Below, in pieces: positions 1 to 8,309 of a stretch of 17,388 nt of DNA; the stretch's first letter is position 1; every line of letters begins with the position of its first letter. The position numbers were made by a program, and so were the translations under genes. The notes under the pieces were generated by a model. It was not told the DNA's origin and searched no databases. It was given only the letters and a program-made list of their open reading frames with translations. Source of the stretch: an uncultured Ruminococcus sp. (GTDB taxonomy: Bacteria > Bacillota_A > Clostridia > Oscillospirales > Acutalibacteraceae); assembly GCA_902773395.1 (NCBI GenBank), contig CACYEJ010000240.1, positions 1 to 17,388 on the forward strand, written 5' to 3'.

Positions 1-132
1 CGGAAACCTTTGAAACATGTTGCTATAGTGTCGTTCCAATAGCTCTATGTATTCTTTTTCCAAACGTGCAGCATTTTGAAAAAAGTATTCGTATATTAAT
101 ATTACTATCTGTCTTTTAGCGTCAATTGGCAT
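1..132 (-). CDS. Unrecognised protein, N-terminal 44 residues only
   Basis: An open frame runs off the left edge of the window, so only the first 44 residues are visible. They begin MPIDAKRQIVILIYEYF and continue as a mostly helical stretch rich in Glu, Arg and Tyr, with no motif I can assign to a family. I chose the ATG at 132 because a GGAAGG Shine-Dalgarno at 147-142 lies about 9 bases upstream. The in-frame ATG at 138 is only a few bases from it. A sigma-A-like promoter (188-193 and 165-170) sits just upstream, so this looks like the first gene of its own transcript and not the tail of the large operon. The coding call rests on the open frame, the ribosome binding site and the promoter together. 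Function unknown. Confidence 0.5.
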   Translation of the reverse strand, partial: MPIDAKRQIVILIYEYFFQNAARLEKEYIELLERHYSNMFQRFP

Positions 133-164
133 TTTCATTTTCCTTCCGTAGTCGTTCTGATTGA

Positions 165-193
165 ACTAAAATTTGGTATATTTTCACTGTCAA
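165..193 (-). promoter_or_regulatory. Sigma-A-type promoter for the left-edge gene
   Basis: On the minus strand TTGACA (193-188) is followed after 17 bases by TTTAGT (170-165). The -35 box is perfect and the -10 box is moderate (4 of 6). The predicted start near 158 leaves a leader of about 25 bases before the ATG at 132, including the GGAAGG ribosome binding site. Confidence 0.5.
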
Positions 194-356
194 ATTGCAA
201 TAGCAACCTTCGACTCATACCACCAATTTTGTGTAGCACTCGCTCGTACCTTTTGCTAACAGGCAATGCAAAAAAATATCACCAATTCATTTCAATAAGG
301 CCTTTTTCTAGTATGAGTCAAGATTTGTCTCTAAGTGTGGTACACAACGAATTTCT

Positions 357-402
357 GCTCGACATATCTGATAAAGCACATATGCCCTCTGATATGTCGA
401 GC
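357..402. repeat. Perfect 12-bp inverted repeat with 22-base spacer
   Basis: GCTCGACATATC (357-368) and GATATGTCGAGC (391-402) are exact reverse complements. Neither side is followed by a proper T-run, so this is a poor rho-independent terminator. It could be a transcript-stabilising hairpin at the 3' end of the operon message, a protein binding site, or a remnant of an element. It is the only strong symmetry in the spacer. Confidence 0.55.
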
Positions 403-504
403 TTTGTATCTTATAATATGAAATGATTTAGGCAGTACATAGATATTTTTATTATCATATTAATATACCATCATTGCAGCTATTTTTTTAGTAGCAGGTT
501 CATT

Positions 505-1323
505 TTAAAACGTGCCACTCAGAAGGTATTTCTCCACAACCTTTGCTACTCCGTCGTCATCATTAGAATCAGCAATTAAGTCCGAAATCTTCTTAACGTC
601 ACTTTCACCATTCTCCATACATACACCTAAACCAGCATAGCCTATCATTGTCATATCATTATAGCTATCACCGCAAGCAATGAGTTCTTCACGGTTATAT
701 CCAAGCTTTGGCAGCATATTTGAAAGACTTGCACCCTTATTAACGCCAAACGGCATAACCTCTAAAAAGAACTGACAGCTTTTAAATACATCAAAATATC
801 CTTTATATTTCTCAATTAGAATCTTTTCATACTTGTTGATTATCTCAGGCTCGCCAACTAACAAAAGCTTGTTCACTTCAAAATCCACGTACTCAAGAAA
901 ATTCTCTACAACCTTATAATCCATTTTTAGTATTTTCGCTTCAACATTGGTATACTGATTCACTTTATCATTCATAATAATAAGATCATCTTTATATGTA
1001 ATTACTGTGATATTTTCGTCTTTTACACAATTGTAAACCGGTTCTATATATTCGTGTGGAAAATTGACAGTTGTAATGACTTCCTGCGTTTTGGCATTAA
1101 TAATCTTGCCGCCATTAAAAGCCATAATGTATCCACCGTACTTGTCAAGCTCCAGCTCCTGGGCTACATCTTTCATACCGCAATTATGTCTTCCCGAAGC
1201 AAGCACCACCTTTTTTCCGAGCTTTTGAGCCTCTATCAAAGCTTCCTTGGTTCGGAGCGTAATCTCCTTCTTTGAGTTCGTCAAAGTGCCGTCTATATCA
1301 AGTGCGATTATTTCATAACTCAT
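505..1323 (-). CDS. Cof-type HAD-IIB family phosphatase
   Basis: 272 residues, the usual length for Cof/YbjI-like sugar-phosphate phosphatases. All four HAD motifs are visible: motif I DIDGT with nucleophile Asp9 and acid/base Asp11, motif II Ser43 in ASGR, motif III Lys196, and motif IV GDSYND around 218-223 for Mg2+ binding. Residues between about 85 and 185 form the C2B-type cap. The family dephosphorylates small phosphorylated metabolites (sugar phosphates, pyridoxal phosphate, FMN) in the cytoplasm; the substrate cannot be read from sequence. It is the last gene of the long operon, 33 bases after the aminotransferase gene, with a GGAGGAA ribosome binding site about 12 bases before the ATG. 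The family call is very secure, the substrate unknown. Confidence 0.92.
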   Translation of the reverse strand: MSYEIIALDIDGTLTNSKKEITLRTKEALIEAQKLGKKVVLASGRHNCGMKDVAQELELDKYGGYIMAFNGGKIINAKTQEVITTVNFPHEYIEPVYNCVKDENITVITYKDDLIIMNDKVNQYTNVEAKILKMDYKVVENFLEYVDFEVNKLLLVGEPEIINKYEKILIEKYKGYFDVFKSCQFFLEVMPFGVNKGASLSNMLPKLGYNREELIACGDSYNDMTMIGYAGLGVCMENGESDVKKISDLIADSNDDDGVAKVVEKYLLSGTF

Positions 1324-1356
1324 ACTATTCTGTTTCCTCCAAAAGTACCCTAATTT

Positions 1357-2562
1357 TTACATCATTTCCTTATATGTTTCAATGAACTTATCTATGATAT
1401 AAGTGATCTGTTCATCGGTCAAGAGTGTAAACAACGGTAATGATACCTCATTTTTATACATATTGTAAGCGTTTGGATAATCCGCAATATTAAATCCAAG
1501 TTTTTTATAAGCTGTATGTAAAGGAAGTGGCTTGTAATGAACATTCGTCGAAACGCCTTTTGCAAGCATTCTGTCCATAAACTCATTTCTGAACTGCTCG
1601 TCCTTCTCAGGAAATCGAACAAGATACAAATGACAGCTTGAACCTATAGTATCAAAATGATTCAGCACTTCTACACCTTTAATTCCTATTAGTGCATTGT
1701 TATATTTTTCAACGATAAAGCGTCTTTTTGAAAGTATCTCCTTTGCCCTATCAAGCTGAAGCAAACCGATAGATGCAAGTATATCCGTCATATTGTATTT
1801 ATAGCCTGTGAATACAATATCATATTCCCAAAACGGCTTCTCTCCAGCAGATTTAAAGCTTCTGTCCTGACCATGGCACGATAACAGCGAAAGTGTTTTC
1901 TTAATATCCTCGCCGTCAAAACCCTTAATAGGTTTCCAAGCCACAGCTCCTCCCTCAGCCGTTGTAAAATTCTTGACTGCATGAAAGGAAAAGCTAGTAA
2001 AATCAGCCAATTCACCTGAACGCTTACCGTCTTTTCTTTCTGCCAAGAAAGAATGTGCTCCGTCCGCAATAACAGCTATTCTGCCGATTGCTTCTTGCAA
2101 ATCTGTAGAAGGATTGAATATACTTTTTTTGTCCTCTGCAATTCTCAGAATTCTATCGTAATCACATAATACACCGCCAAGATCGACAGGAACAATTGCT
2201 TTTGTTTTAGGTGTGATAGCCTTTTCTATTTCTTCATAAGAAACATGAAATGTTCCCGGTTCTGTATCGACTATAACAGGTGTGGCTCCTATATGCTGAA
2301 TGACGCTGGCTGAGGCAGTGTAAGTATATGCCGGAACTATTACTTCATCTCCTTCACCTATGCCTAAAAGACGCATTGACATCTCATGACAAGCCGTTGC
2401 GGAATTCATGCAAGCCGAATAAGGTACATGGCAAAGTTCCGCCACCCTCTTTGAAAGCTCTTCTGTTTTGGGACCTGTAGTTATCCACGAGGATTTCATA
2501 GTTTCAACTACCGCATCAATCTCAGCCTGACCTATATCAGGAGGGGAAAACGGAATCTTCAT
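1357..2562 (-). CDS. DegT/DnrJ/EryC1/StrS-family PLP-dependent aminotransferase
   Basis: 401 residues from the ATG at 2562, a usual family length. I chose this start because an AAGGAG site at 2578-2573 lies 10 bases upstream and because family similarity begins at KIPFSPPDIG. A longer frame opens at 2643 but would run through the end of recN. Fold type I hallmarks are present: the SSWITTGP opening, CMNSATA for cofactor phosphate contact, Asp167 in ADGAH for the pyridine nitrogen, and Lys197 in HAVKNFTT as the Schiff-base lysine. Relatives transfer an amino group from glutamate to keto-sugars for surface glycans or antibiotics (ArnB, WecE, PseC). No sugar-nucleotide dehydratase, epimerase or glycosyltransferase is nearby, so the substrate is unknown. 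The ribosome binding site directly follows the recN stop codon, implying cotranscription. Confidence 0.9.
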   Translation of the reverse strand: MKIPFSPPDIGQAEIDAVVETMKSSWITTGPKTEELSKRVAELCHVPYSACMNSATACHEMSMRLLGIGEGDEVIVPAYTYTASASVIQHIGATPVIVDTEPGTFHVSYEEIEKAITPKTKAIVPVDLGGVLCDYDRILRIAEDKKSIFNPSTDLQEAIGRIAVIADGAHSFLAERKDGKRSGELADFTSFSFHAVKNFTTAEGGAVAWKPIKGFDGEDIKKTLSLLSCHGQDRSFKSAGEKPFWEYDIVFTGYKYNMTDILASIGLLQLDRAKEILSKRRFIVEKYNNALIGIKGVEVLNHFDTIGSSCHLYLVRFPEKDEQFRNEFMDRMLAKGVSTNVHYKPLPLHTAYKKLGFNIADYPNAYNMYKNEVSLPLFTLLTDEQITYIIDKFIETYKEMM

Positions 2563-2578
2563 ATAATTCATACTCCTT

Positions 2579-4237
2579 TTATTTTGAATTGAGCATTTCC
2601 TCTGCATGCTGCAATGAAAGCTCTGACGGATTGTTTCCGTCAATTATTCTTGATAGTTCATGTTTTCTTTCATCAAAGTTAAGCTCACGAACAGTTGTAT
2701 ATGTTCTGCCGTCGGAAACACTTTTGCTTATAAACAAATGCACATCTGCAAGAGCTGCTATCTGTGCCTGATGTGTAATGCAAAGTACCTGATGTGTTTT
2801 TGAAAGCTGTTGGAGCTTTCTACCAACTTTTGACGCTGCCGAGCCGCTTATACCGGTATCAACCTCATCAAAAATCAACGTTGCAATTTCATCGTTTTCG
2901 GCAATTATAGTTTTAATAGCCAGCATCATTCTTGAAAGCTCACCACCCGATGCAATCTTAGAAAGAGGTTTAGGCTCCTCACCGGGGTTTGCAGAGATTA
3001 AAAGCTCCAAATGATCACAGCCTGTTTCGGTAAATTCACACCTGGTAATACTTGGTACCATAACAACATTTGGCATATCAAGGTAACGCATCTCCTGCAT
3101 GACCGCTTCAGAAAATGATTTTGCACAATCGGTTCTCACCTTGGTTAGCTGCTTAGCAACTTCTATCATCTCTTTTTTAGCTTTTTTGAATTCGTTTTCA
3201 AGCTTCTCCTTATTGATATCAAATTGAAGCAATTCGTCAAGCTCTTGCTGGGACTTTTCGCAAAATTCCAATATTTCTTCTATGGTATCGCCATATTTTC
3301 TGGAAAGATCCTTTATAGTATTATATCTCTCCTCAATCTCTTCAATCTCACGAGGATCAAAATCCACCTCGTCCATCAAGTCACGGATCTCATAATGACA
3401 ATCATTTATTTCTTCAAAAGCAGATTGCAATCTCTCGGTAACATCATTTAAATCAGGATAAAGCTCAGCAATATCTGATAAGGTATCACAAACATTATCC
3501 AGAATCGAAAGTGCTCCCTCTTCCTCATCGCCAACTAGCGAAGCATAAGCGAAGGCTATTCCTGTTTTTATTTTTTCGCTGTTGTTGAGTAAAAGTCTTC
3601 TTGCCTCTATTTCTTCAAGCTCACCAGGCTGTAAATCCGCATCTTCTATTTCATTAATTTGATATTGAAGCAAATCAATTTTTCTCTCTCGATCCTGTAG
3701 GTTATCTCTTAAATCAAGAAGCTTATGCTTTAATTTTGAATAAACGGTAAATTTTGATTGATAATCATTTAATAAATCAGAATATTCTCCAAGTGCATCT
3801 ATGTACTTTATATGACTGTCGGCAGTCATGAAGTCATAACCTTCATGCTGTCCGTAAATATTTATCAGATAAGGACTAACCTTTTTAAGAACAGACATTG
3901 GTGCAGGACGTCCGTTTATTTTACAAATATTTTTTCCAGATGAAGTCATCTGTCGTTGAAGGATAAAAATACCGTCCTCGTCTTCATAACCACATTCACG
4001 AAGTATATCACAGGTTTTTTCTGAAACATCTGAAAAGGTAGCACTTACAAAAGCTGATGATGCTCCTGAACGAATCAAATCTCTTGACATTCTCTGTCCC
4101 ATTATTGCATTAATCGAATCAATGATTATTGATTTTCCGGCACCTGTTTCACCTGTTAAAATATTAAAAGCATCGTTAAAATCAATGCTTGCCTTTTCTA
4201 TAACAGCAACATTTTCTATGTAAATATTCGATAGCAT
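2579..4237 (-). CDS. recN: DNA repair protein RecN (SMC-like ATPase)
   Basis: 552 residues, normal for RecN. The N-terminal lobe carries the Walker A motif GETGAGKS at 29-36. A long Glu/Lys-rich coiled-coil region spans roughly 150-370. The C-terminal lobe has the ABC signature SGGELSR and Walker B LIFDEVDTG, followed by a conserved histidine in CITHQAQ. RecN acts in the cytoplasm in recombinational repair of double-strand breaks, tethering DNA ends before RecA-dependent pairing. It lies 9 bases after argR, the standard Firmicutes arrangement, and has a GGTGATGAA-type ribosome binding site. Nothing is truncated. Confidence 0.97.
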   Translation of the reverse strand: MLSNIYIENVAVIEKASIDFNDAFNILTGETGAGKSIIIDSINAIMGQRMSRDLIRSGASSAFVSATFSDVSEKTCDILRECGYEDEDGIFILQRQMTSSGKNICKINGRPAPMSVLKKVSPYLINIYGQHEGYDFMTADSHIKYIDALGEYSDLLNDYQSKFTVYSKLKHKLLDLRDNLQDRERKIDLLQYQINEIEDADLQPGELEEIEARRLLLNNSEKIKTGIAFAYASLVGDEEEGALSILDNVCDTLSDIAELYPDLNDVTERLQSAFEEINDCHYEIRDLMDEVDFDPREIEEIEERYNTIKDLSRKYGDTIEEILEFCEKSQQELDELLQFDINKEKLENEFKKAKKEMIEVAKQLTKVRTDCAKSFSEAVMQEMRYLDMPNVVMVPSITRCEFTETGCDHLELLISANPGEEPKPLSKIASGGELSRMMLAIKTIIAENDEIATLIFDEVDTGISGSAASKVGRKLQQLSKTHQVLCITHQAQIAALADVHLFISKSVSDGRTYTTVRELNFDERKHELSRIIDGNNPSELSLQHAEEMLNSK

Positions 4238-4246
4238 TTCATCACC

Positions 4247-4708
4247 TTAACTCTTATCGTAAACGGAAATCAGCTTTAAGCTTGATGTAATTTCCATAGC
4301 TTTTTCACTTGTTTTTGCAGCAAGAAAAATTGTGTCATCTCCTGCTATAGATCCTAAAATATCTTTGATACCTGCTGCATCAATCGCCGTACATACAGCC
4401 TGTGCCATACCTGATGTAGTTTTTATTATAACAAGATTCTCTGCATAGTCTACAGAAATAACTGATGTTGAAAAAATCGACTCAAACCCTGATCTCATAT
4501 CAACCGGCTTTACTGAGCTTGGTGCATAACAATATTTTCCGCTTTTGGAAAGAAGCTTTATTAGTTTTAATTCCTTTATATCTCGTGATACAGTAGCCTG
4601 CGTTACGTTATACCCACAATTACGGAGTTCCAGAAGAAGTTCATCTTGTGTACTTATATCAGTTGTTTGTATTAGTTCCAAAATTTTTGTATGCCTGCCC
4701 TTTTTCAA
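4247..4708 (-). CDS. argR: Arginine repressor ArgR/AhrC
   Basis: 153 residues, full family length. The N-terminal winged helix-turn-helix domain includes VTQATVSRDIKELKL (about 35-49), the DNA-recognition segment. The C-terminal oligomerisation and arginine-binding domain carries GSIAGDDTIFLA (119-130), whose paired Asp residues contact arginine. ArgR represses arginine biosynthesis and can activate catabolism when arginine is high, acting as a hexamer. The start is TTG at 4708, not ATG: an AAGGAG site inside the nadK 3' end sits 9 bases upstream. Only 2 bases separate it from the nadK stop. No arginine biosynthesis gene and no convincing ARG box is visible in the window, so its targets lie elsewhere. 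Confidence 0.96.
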   Translation of the reverse strand: MKKGRHTKILELIQTTDISTQDELLLELRNCGYNVTQATVSRDIKELKLIKLLSKSGKYCYAPSSVKPVDMRSGFESIFSTSVISVDYAENLVIIKTTSGMAQAVCTAIDAAGIKDILGSIAGDDTIFLAAKTSEKAMEITSSLKLISVYDKS

Positions 4709-4710
4709 AA

Positions 4711-5568
4711 TCAGTATCTCCTTTCATTTAGTTTATCATTCAGGATTCTATAGAAATTCTTATTGTTCAGCTTAATAAAATTTGCGGTAAGGCTAGCTTT
4801 TTTTACTATGACGTTATCATTTTTTTCTATTTTGTATGAATGTATACCGTCCACTGTTACAAAAACATCCTCTGTACATTTATCGTTTGGAATCACACTT
4901 ACACATGAATCGTCCGAGAACAGTATTGATCGGGAAAATAACGAATGCGGACATATTGGCGTAAGCAATATACACTTCATATGCGGCTCGATAACAGGTC
5001 CTCCTGCCGACAGCGAATAGGCTGTTGATCCTGTAGGAGTAGAAAATATAATACCGTCTGCACGATACGAAGTAATCGGTTCATCATTAAGCTTAACGTC
5101 AATTTCCACCATTCTCGAAACTGCTCCTTTTGAAACAGTTACATCATTAAGTGCATAAAGAGTTTCTGTTTTATCCTGACGATTGATTATTACCTCAAGC
5201 AGCATTCGTTCGTCAACAGTATAGCTCTTATCAAAAAGCTTCGACAAAAGAGATAGCTCCGTTGGCTCCAGATTTGCCACAAATCCAACCCTGCCACAAT
5301 TGACACCTAATATAGGCTTTTGCAATATTGCTGCGTGTTTTGCAATGTGAATAATAGTGCCGTCACCGCCAATGGCGATTACTAAATCAGCGTTCTCCAC
5401 AGTTTTATAATGGTTAGGGTAGTAAGTCGCTTTGTCGCTTTTAACCGCTTTTTCAAACTCGTTAGGGACAGAAAAACTACATTCGTAGGCGGAAAGAAAT
5501 GTTATAATCTCGTTTGCATATTCTACTGCTTCATTTTTCACAGAATTCGGAATAATAGCAATATTCAT
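4711..5568 (-). CDS. nadK: NAD kinase (ATP-NAD kinase)
   Basis: 285 residues. It phosphorylates the 2'-hydroxyl of NAD to give NADP in the cytoplasm. Diagnostic features are GGDGT at 67-71 with the catalytic Asp, NCGRVGFV at 90-97, the NDV motif at 141-143 (NE in many homologues), ADG at 170-172, and the long TPTGSTAYSLSAGGP motif at 177-191. The ATG at 5568 is preceded by GGTGAG. It sits between tlyA (14 bases upstream) and argR (2 bases downstream), as in many Clostridia. Complete, with no missing catalytic residue. Confidence 0.96.
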   Translation of the reverse strand: MNIAIIPNSVKNEAVEYANEIITFLSAYECSFSVPNEFEKAVKSDKATYYPNHYKTVENADLVIAIGGDGTIIHIAKHAAILQKPILGVNCGRVGFVANLEPTELSLLSKLFDKSYTVDERMLLEVIINRQDKTETLYALNDVTVSKGAVSRMVEIDVKLNDEPITSYRADGIIFSTPTGSTAYSLSAGGPVIEPHMKCILLTPICPHSLFSRSILFSDDSCVSVIPNDKCTEDVFVTVDGIHSYKIEKNDNVIVKKASLTANFIKLNNKNFYRILNDKLNERRY

Positions 5569-5582
5569 CTTAGCTCACCAGT

Positions 5583-6392
5583 CTATTTATCTAATGAATC
5601 GTGTGATAGCTTTACCAATGTATCAACATCAATCTGTATTGTGATTTCAGGAGTATTTGTTTTTTGAATATACAACAAATATTCAATATTCCCCTCAGGA
5701 CCCTTTACAGGTGAGAAATCAAGTCCGATAACGGAAAAACCATTTTCAATTACAAACCCAATGATATTTTTTATCACATCGGAGTGAATCTTTGGATCTC
5801 TGACAACACCATTTTTGCCGACATTTTCTCTTCCGGCTTCAAACTGCGGTTTAATAAGACATACCGCAGTTCCGTCATCTACAAGAAATTGTCTTGCTAC
5901 TGGAAGAATTAATTTCAGTGAGATGAACGAAACATCAACGCTAAAGAAATCAATCGGATCTGTTATTTGTTCTTCTGTGACATATCTGAAATTAGTCCTT
6001 TCAAGATTTACAACTCGTTCATCAGTGCGAAGCTTATACACAAGCTGACCGTAACCAACATCAACTGCGAATACTTTCTTAGCACCGTTTTGCAGCATAC
6101 AATCTGTAAAGCCGCCGTGTGACGCTCCAATGTCCATTGTGGTTAATCCGTTCAAATCAAGCTTGAAAACATCAACAGCCTTTTCCAGCTTCAAACCGCC
6201 TCGGCTTACATATTTTAAAGTCTTTCCACGAACCTCAATATTGCAGCTGTCCGGATAACAAGTTCCCGGCTTATCAGACTTTTGGTTATCTACGTATACT
6301 ATACCCGACATTATTATTGCCTTTGCCTTCTCACGGCTATCGGCAAGACCTCTTTCAAAAAGCAGTATATCTAATCTCTTTTTATTAGCCAA
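5583..6392 (-). CDS. tlyA: TlyA-family rRNA 2'-O-methyltransferase / hemolysin-like protein
   Basis: 269 residues. An S4 RNA-binding domain occupies about 5-62, followed by an FtsJ/RrmJ-like Rossmann methyltransferase domain. The SAM-binding motif DIGASHGGF is at 87-95. A K-D-K-E catalytic tetrad can be placed at Lys68 (RGGLK), Asp153 (SVDVSF), Lys181 (LIKPQFE) and Glu237. Mycobacterial TlyA methylates cytidines in 16S and 23S rRNA and is needed for capreomycin sensitivity; the exact targets here are an inference. The start appears to be TTG at 6392, with AAGGTG about 5 bases upstream. The gene follows dxs by 15 bases, the conserved Firmicutes order. Confidence 0.94.
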   Translation of the reverse strand: MANKKRLDILLFERGLADSREKAKAIIMSGIVYVDNQKSDKPGTCYPDSCNIEVRGKTLKYVSRGGLKLEKAVDVFKLDLNGLTTMDIGASHGGFTDCMLQNGAKKVFAVDVGYGQLVYKLRTDERVVNLERTNFRYVTEEQITDPIDFFSVDVSFISLKLILPVARQFLVDDGTAVCLIKPQFEAGRENVGKNGVVRDPKIHSDVIKNIIGFVIENGFSVIGLDFSPVKGPEGNIEYLLYIQKTNTPEITIQIDVDTLVKLSHDSLDK

Positions 6393-6407
6393 ATAATCAC
6401 CTTCAAA

Positions 6408-8264
6408 TCAATTCCATGTAAGCTTATTAACTATTCCCATACAGTCTAAGTTAAGCTCGGCTAAAGCTTCTTCAACAGTGGACTGCGGAACAAATTTGTC
6501 TTTAATTCCCGTTAATTCAAATTTTCCTTTAAAATCAAAATCACGCATCATAAAATAAAACAGCTCACCAACTCCACCAGATTCCATTCCCTCTTCAAAG
6601 AAATACACTTTGTCAAATTCAACAGCCTTTTGGACTGCCTCTTCTGCGATAGGACGAATTCTGTTTAATTTTATGATAGTAATATTGATACCTTTATCTT
6701 TTAAAATCGACATAGCCTCGGCTGCATAAGCAAAAATCCTGCCATAGGTTACTACTGCGGCATCTTTTCCATTGCCGTAAACAGTATATACAGAATCTAA
6801 CTTATACCCCTTTGGACGATGAGGTTGACTGCCACGAGGATACCTTACTGCTACCGGACCCTTTTGCTTGTAAATTGCATTATAAAATGCACTACCCAGC
6901 TCATCAAAATAACACGGCGAATAAATTACCATATTGGGGATATTATTCAGCATTGGCACATCAAATACGCCTTGATGAGTTTCACCGTCCTCACCAACAA
7001 TACCGGCTCTGTCTATCGCAAGTATAACATGAAGATTCTGTGCAGCTACATCATGAACGATTTGGTCATACGATCTCTGAATGAATGATGAATATACCGC
7101 AAAAATAGGTACCATTCTTTCACAAGCCAATCCCGCTGCAAAGGTGACTGCGTGTTCCTCCGCAATACCGACATCAAAAAATCTGTCCTTGTATTTATGT
7201 GAGAAATTTCCTAAGCCTGTGCCGAGCTTCATAGCAGCAGTGATTGCACAAATACGAGAATCCTTTTCGGCAAAGCTACAAATCAACTCACCAAAATGTG
7301 CTGAGAACCCCTTCTTGGAACTGATAGGCTCACCTGTTTCAATATCAAAGCTTGATATTCCATGATACGATTTAGGGTCCTCTTCGGCATACTGATATCC
7401 CTTGCCCTTTGTAGTCATAACATGAACAAGTACACCTTGTTTTACGTTTTTTGCGGCATTAAAAGCATGAATGAGCTTTGTTAAATTATGACCGTCAACA
7501 GGACCGTAATATACAAAACCTAAATCTTCAAATATAGTGTTTCTGTAAACCGAAATGCGAAGCCTTGATTTTGAATGGAGCATCATTTTTCGGATTGGTC
7601 CACCAATTACTGGAATATGAAGAAGTATTTTTTCTACCAGCTTTTTTACTTTAATGTAGCTTGGTCGTATTCTGATGTGAGTAAGATATTTTGCAATCGA
7701 GCCAACATTTCTGGATATCGACATTTTATTGTCGTTAAGAACAATAATAAAATTCTTTTTGGCACGTCCGGCATTGTTTAGTCCTTCATATGCCAAACCA
7801 CCCGTTAATGCACCGTCACCAATAACAGCAATCGTTCTTCCCTTTTCGCCCTTGATTTCACGAGCCTTTGCAATACCGTATGCAGCAGAAATAGACGTAC
7901 TGCTGTGACCAACGTTAAACGCATCGTACTCACTCTCGTTCCTTTTCGGAAAGCCGGAGATACCGCCTTTTTGACGAATAGTATGAAGCTTATCTCTGCG
8001 TCCGGTTAGAATTTTATGAGTGTACGCCTGATGACCTACGTCCCAAACAATCTTGTCATTCGGCATGTCAAATACATAGTGCATCGCTACGGTAAGCTCT
8101 ACCGTACCTAAATTAGGAGATAAATGACCGCCGTTTTTTGACACTGTTTTTATTAGTTTATCTCTTATCTCTGAACAAAGAATCTCCAGCTCGTCAATAG
8201 ACAATTTTTTCAAATCGGACGGTGAATCTATTTTGTCAAGATATTCATAAGAAGATTCATTCAA
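6408..8264 (-). CDS. dxs: 1-deoxy-D-xylulose-5-phosphate synthase
   Basis: 618 residues, full length. It condenses pyruvate with glyceraldehyde 3-phosphate using thiamine diphosphate, the first step of the MEP isoprenoid route. Visible motifs are VGHSSTSIS at 118-126, the TPP/Mg2+ motif GDGALTGG at 149-156 continuing to NNAG, Glu370 in GIAEEHAV (the cofactor-activating Glu of the transketolase fold), and GEDGETHQG at 424-432. The start is TTG at 8264: an AAAGGA site at 8280-8275 is 10 bases upstream and no in-frame ATG exists until residue 61. An out-of-frame ATG at 8274 opens a five-codon frame that overlaps the start. It shares the operon with ispA, linking entry and chain elongation of isoprenoid synthesis. 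Confidence 0.97.
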   Translation of the reverse strand: MNESSYEYLDKIDSPSDLKKLSIDELEILCSEIRDKLIKTVSKNGGHLSPNLGTVELTVAMHYVFDMPNDKIVWDVGHQAYTHKILTGRRDKLHTIRQKGGISGFPKRNESEYDAFNVGHSSTSISAAYGIAKAREIKGEKGRTIAVIGDGALTGGLAYEGLNNAGRAKKNFIIVLNDNKMSISRNVGSIAKYLTHIRIRPSYIKVKKLVEKILLHIPVIGGPIRKMMLHSKSRLRISVYRNTIFEDLGFVYYGPVDGHNLTKLIHAFNAAKNVKQGVLVHVMTTKGKGYQYAEEDPKSYHGISSFDIETGEPISSKKGFSAHFGELICSFAEKDSRICAITAAMKLGTGLGNFSHKYKDRFFDVGIAEEHAVTFAAGLACERMVPIFAVYSSFIQRSYDQIVHDVAAQNLHVILAIDRAGIVGEDGETHQGVFDVPMLNNIPNMVIYSPCYFDELGSAFYNAIYKQKGPVAVRYPRGSQPHRPKGYKLDSVYTVYGNGKDAAVVTYGRIFAYAAEAMSILKDKGINITIIKLNRIRPIAEEAVQKAVEFDKVYFFEEGMESGGVGELFYFMMRDFDFKGKFELTGIKDKFVPQSTVEEALAELNLDCMGIVNKLTWN

Positions 8265-8309
8265 AGTCTTTCATTCCTTTGCTACTTATTTATGTTGTAA
8301 CAAATACTG

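Larger units (their letters stand above)
139..504. other. Spacer downstream of the large operon, no convincing gene
   Basis: About 366 bases between the last operon gene and the left-edge gene. It holds the promoter at 165-193 and a perfect 12-bp inverted repeat at 357-402. A 9-bp inverted pair (212-220 with 311-319) is long-range and may be chance. I saw no clear rho-independent terminator for the operon: no stable hairpin followed by a T-run on the minus strand. A minus-strand frame of 43 residues (266-135, possible TTG start) ends three bases before the ATG at 132, but it overlaps the promoter and has no visible ribosome binding site, so I do not call it a gene. Confidence 0.5.

Noticed and set aside
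229..426. Plus-strand 65-residue frame
   Set aside because: No ribosome binding site, atypical composition, and it spans the 12-bp inverted repeat. No recognisable family.
2563..2643. 27-residue N-terminal extension of the DegT aminotransferase
   Set aside because: It overlaps the end of recN, has no ribosome site, and family similarity starts at KIPFSPPD right after the AAGGAG site.
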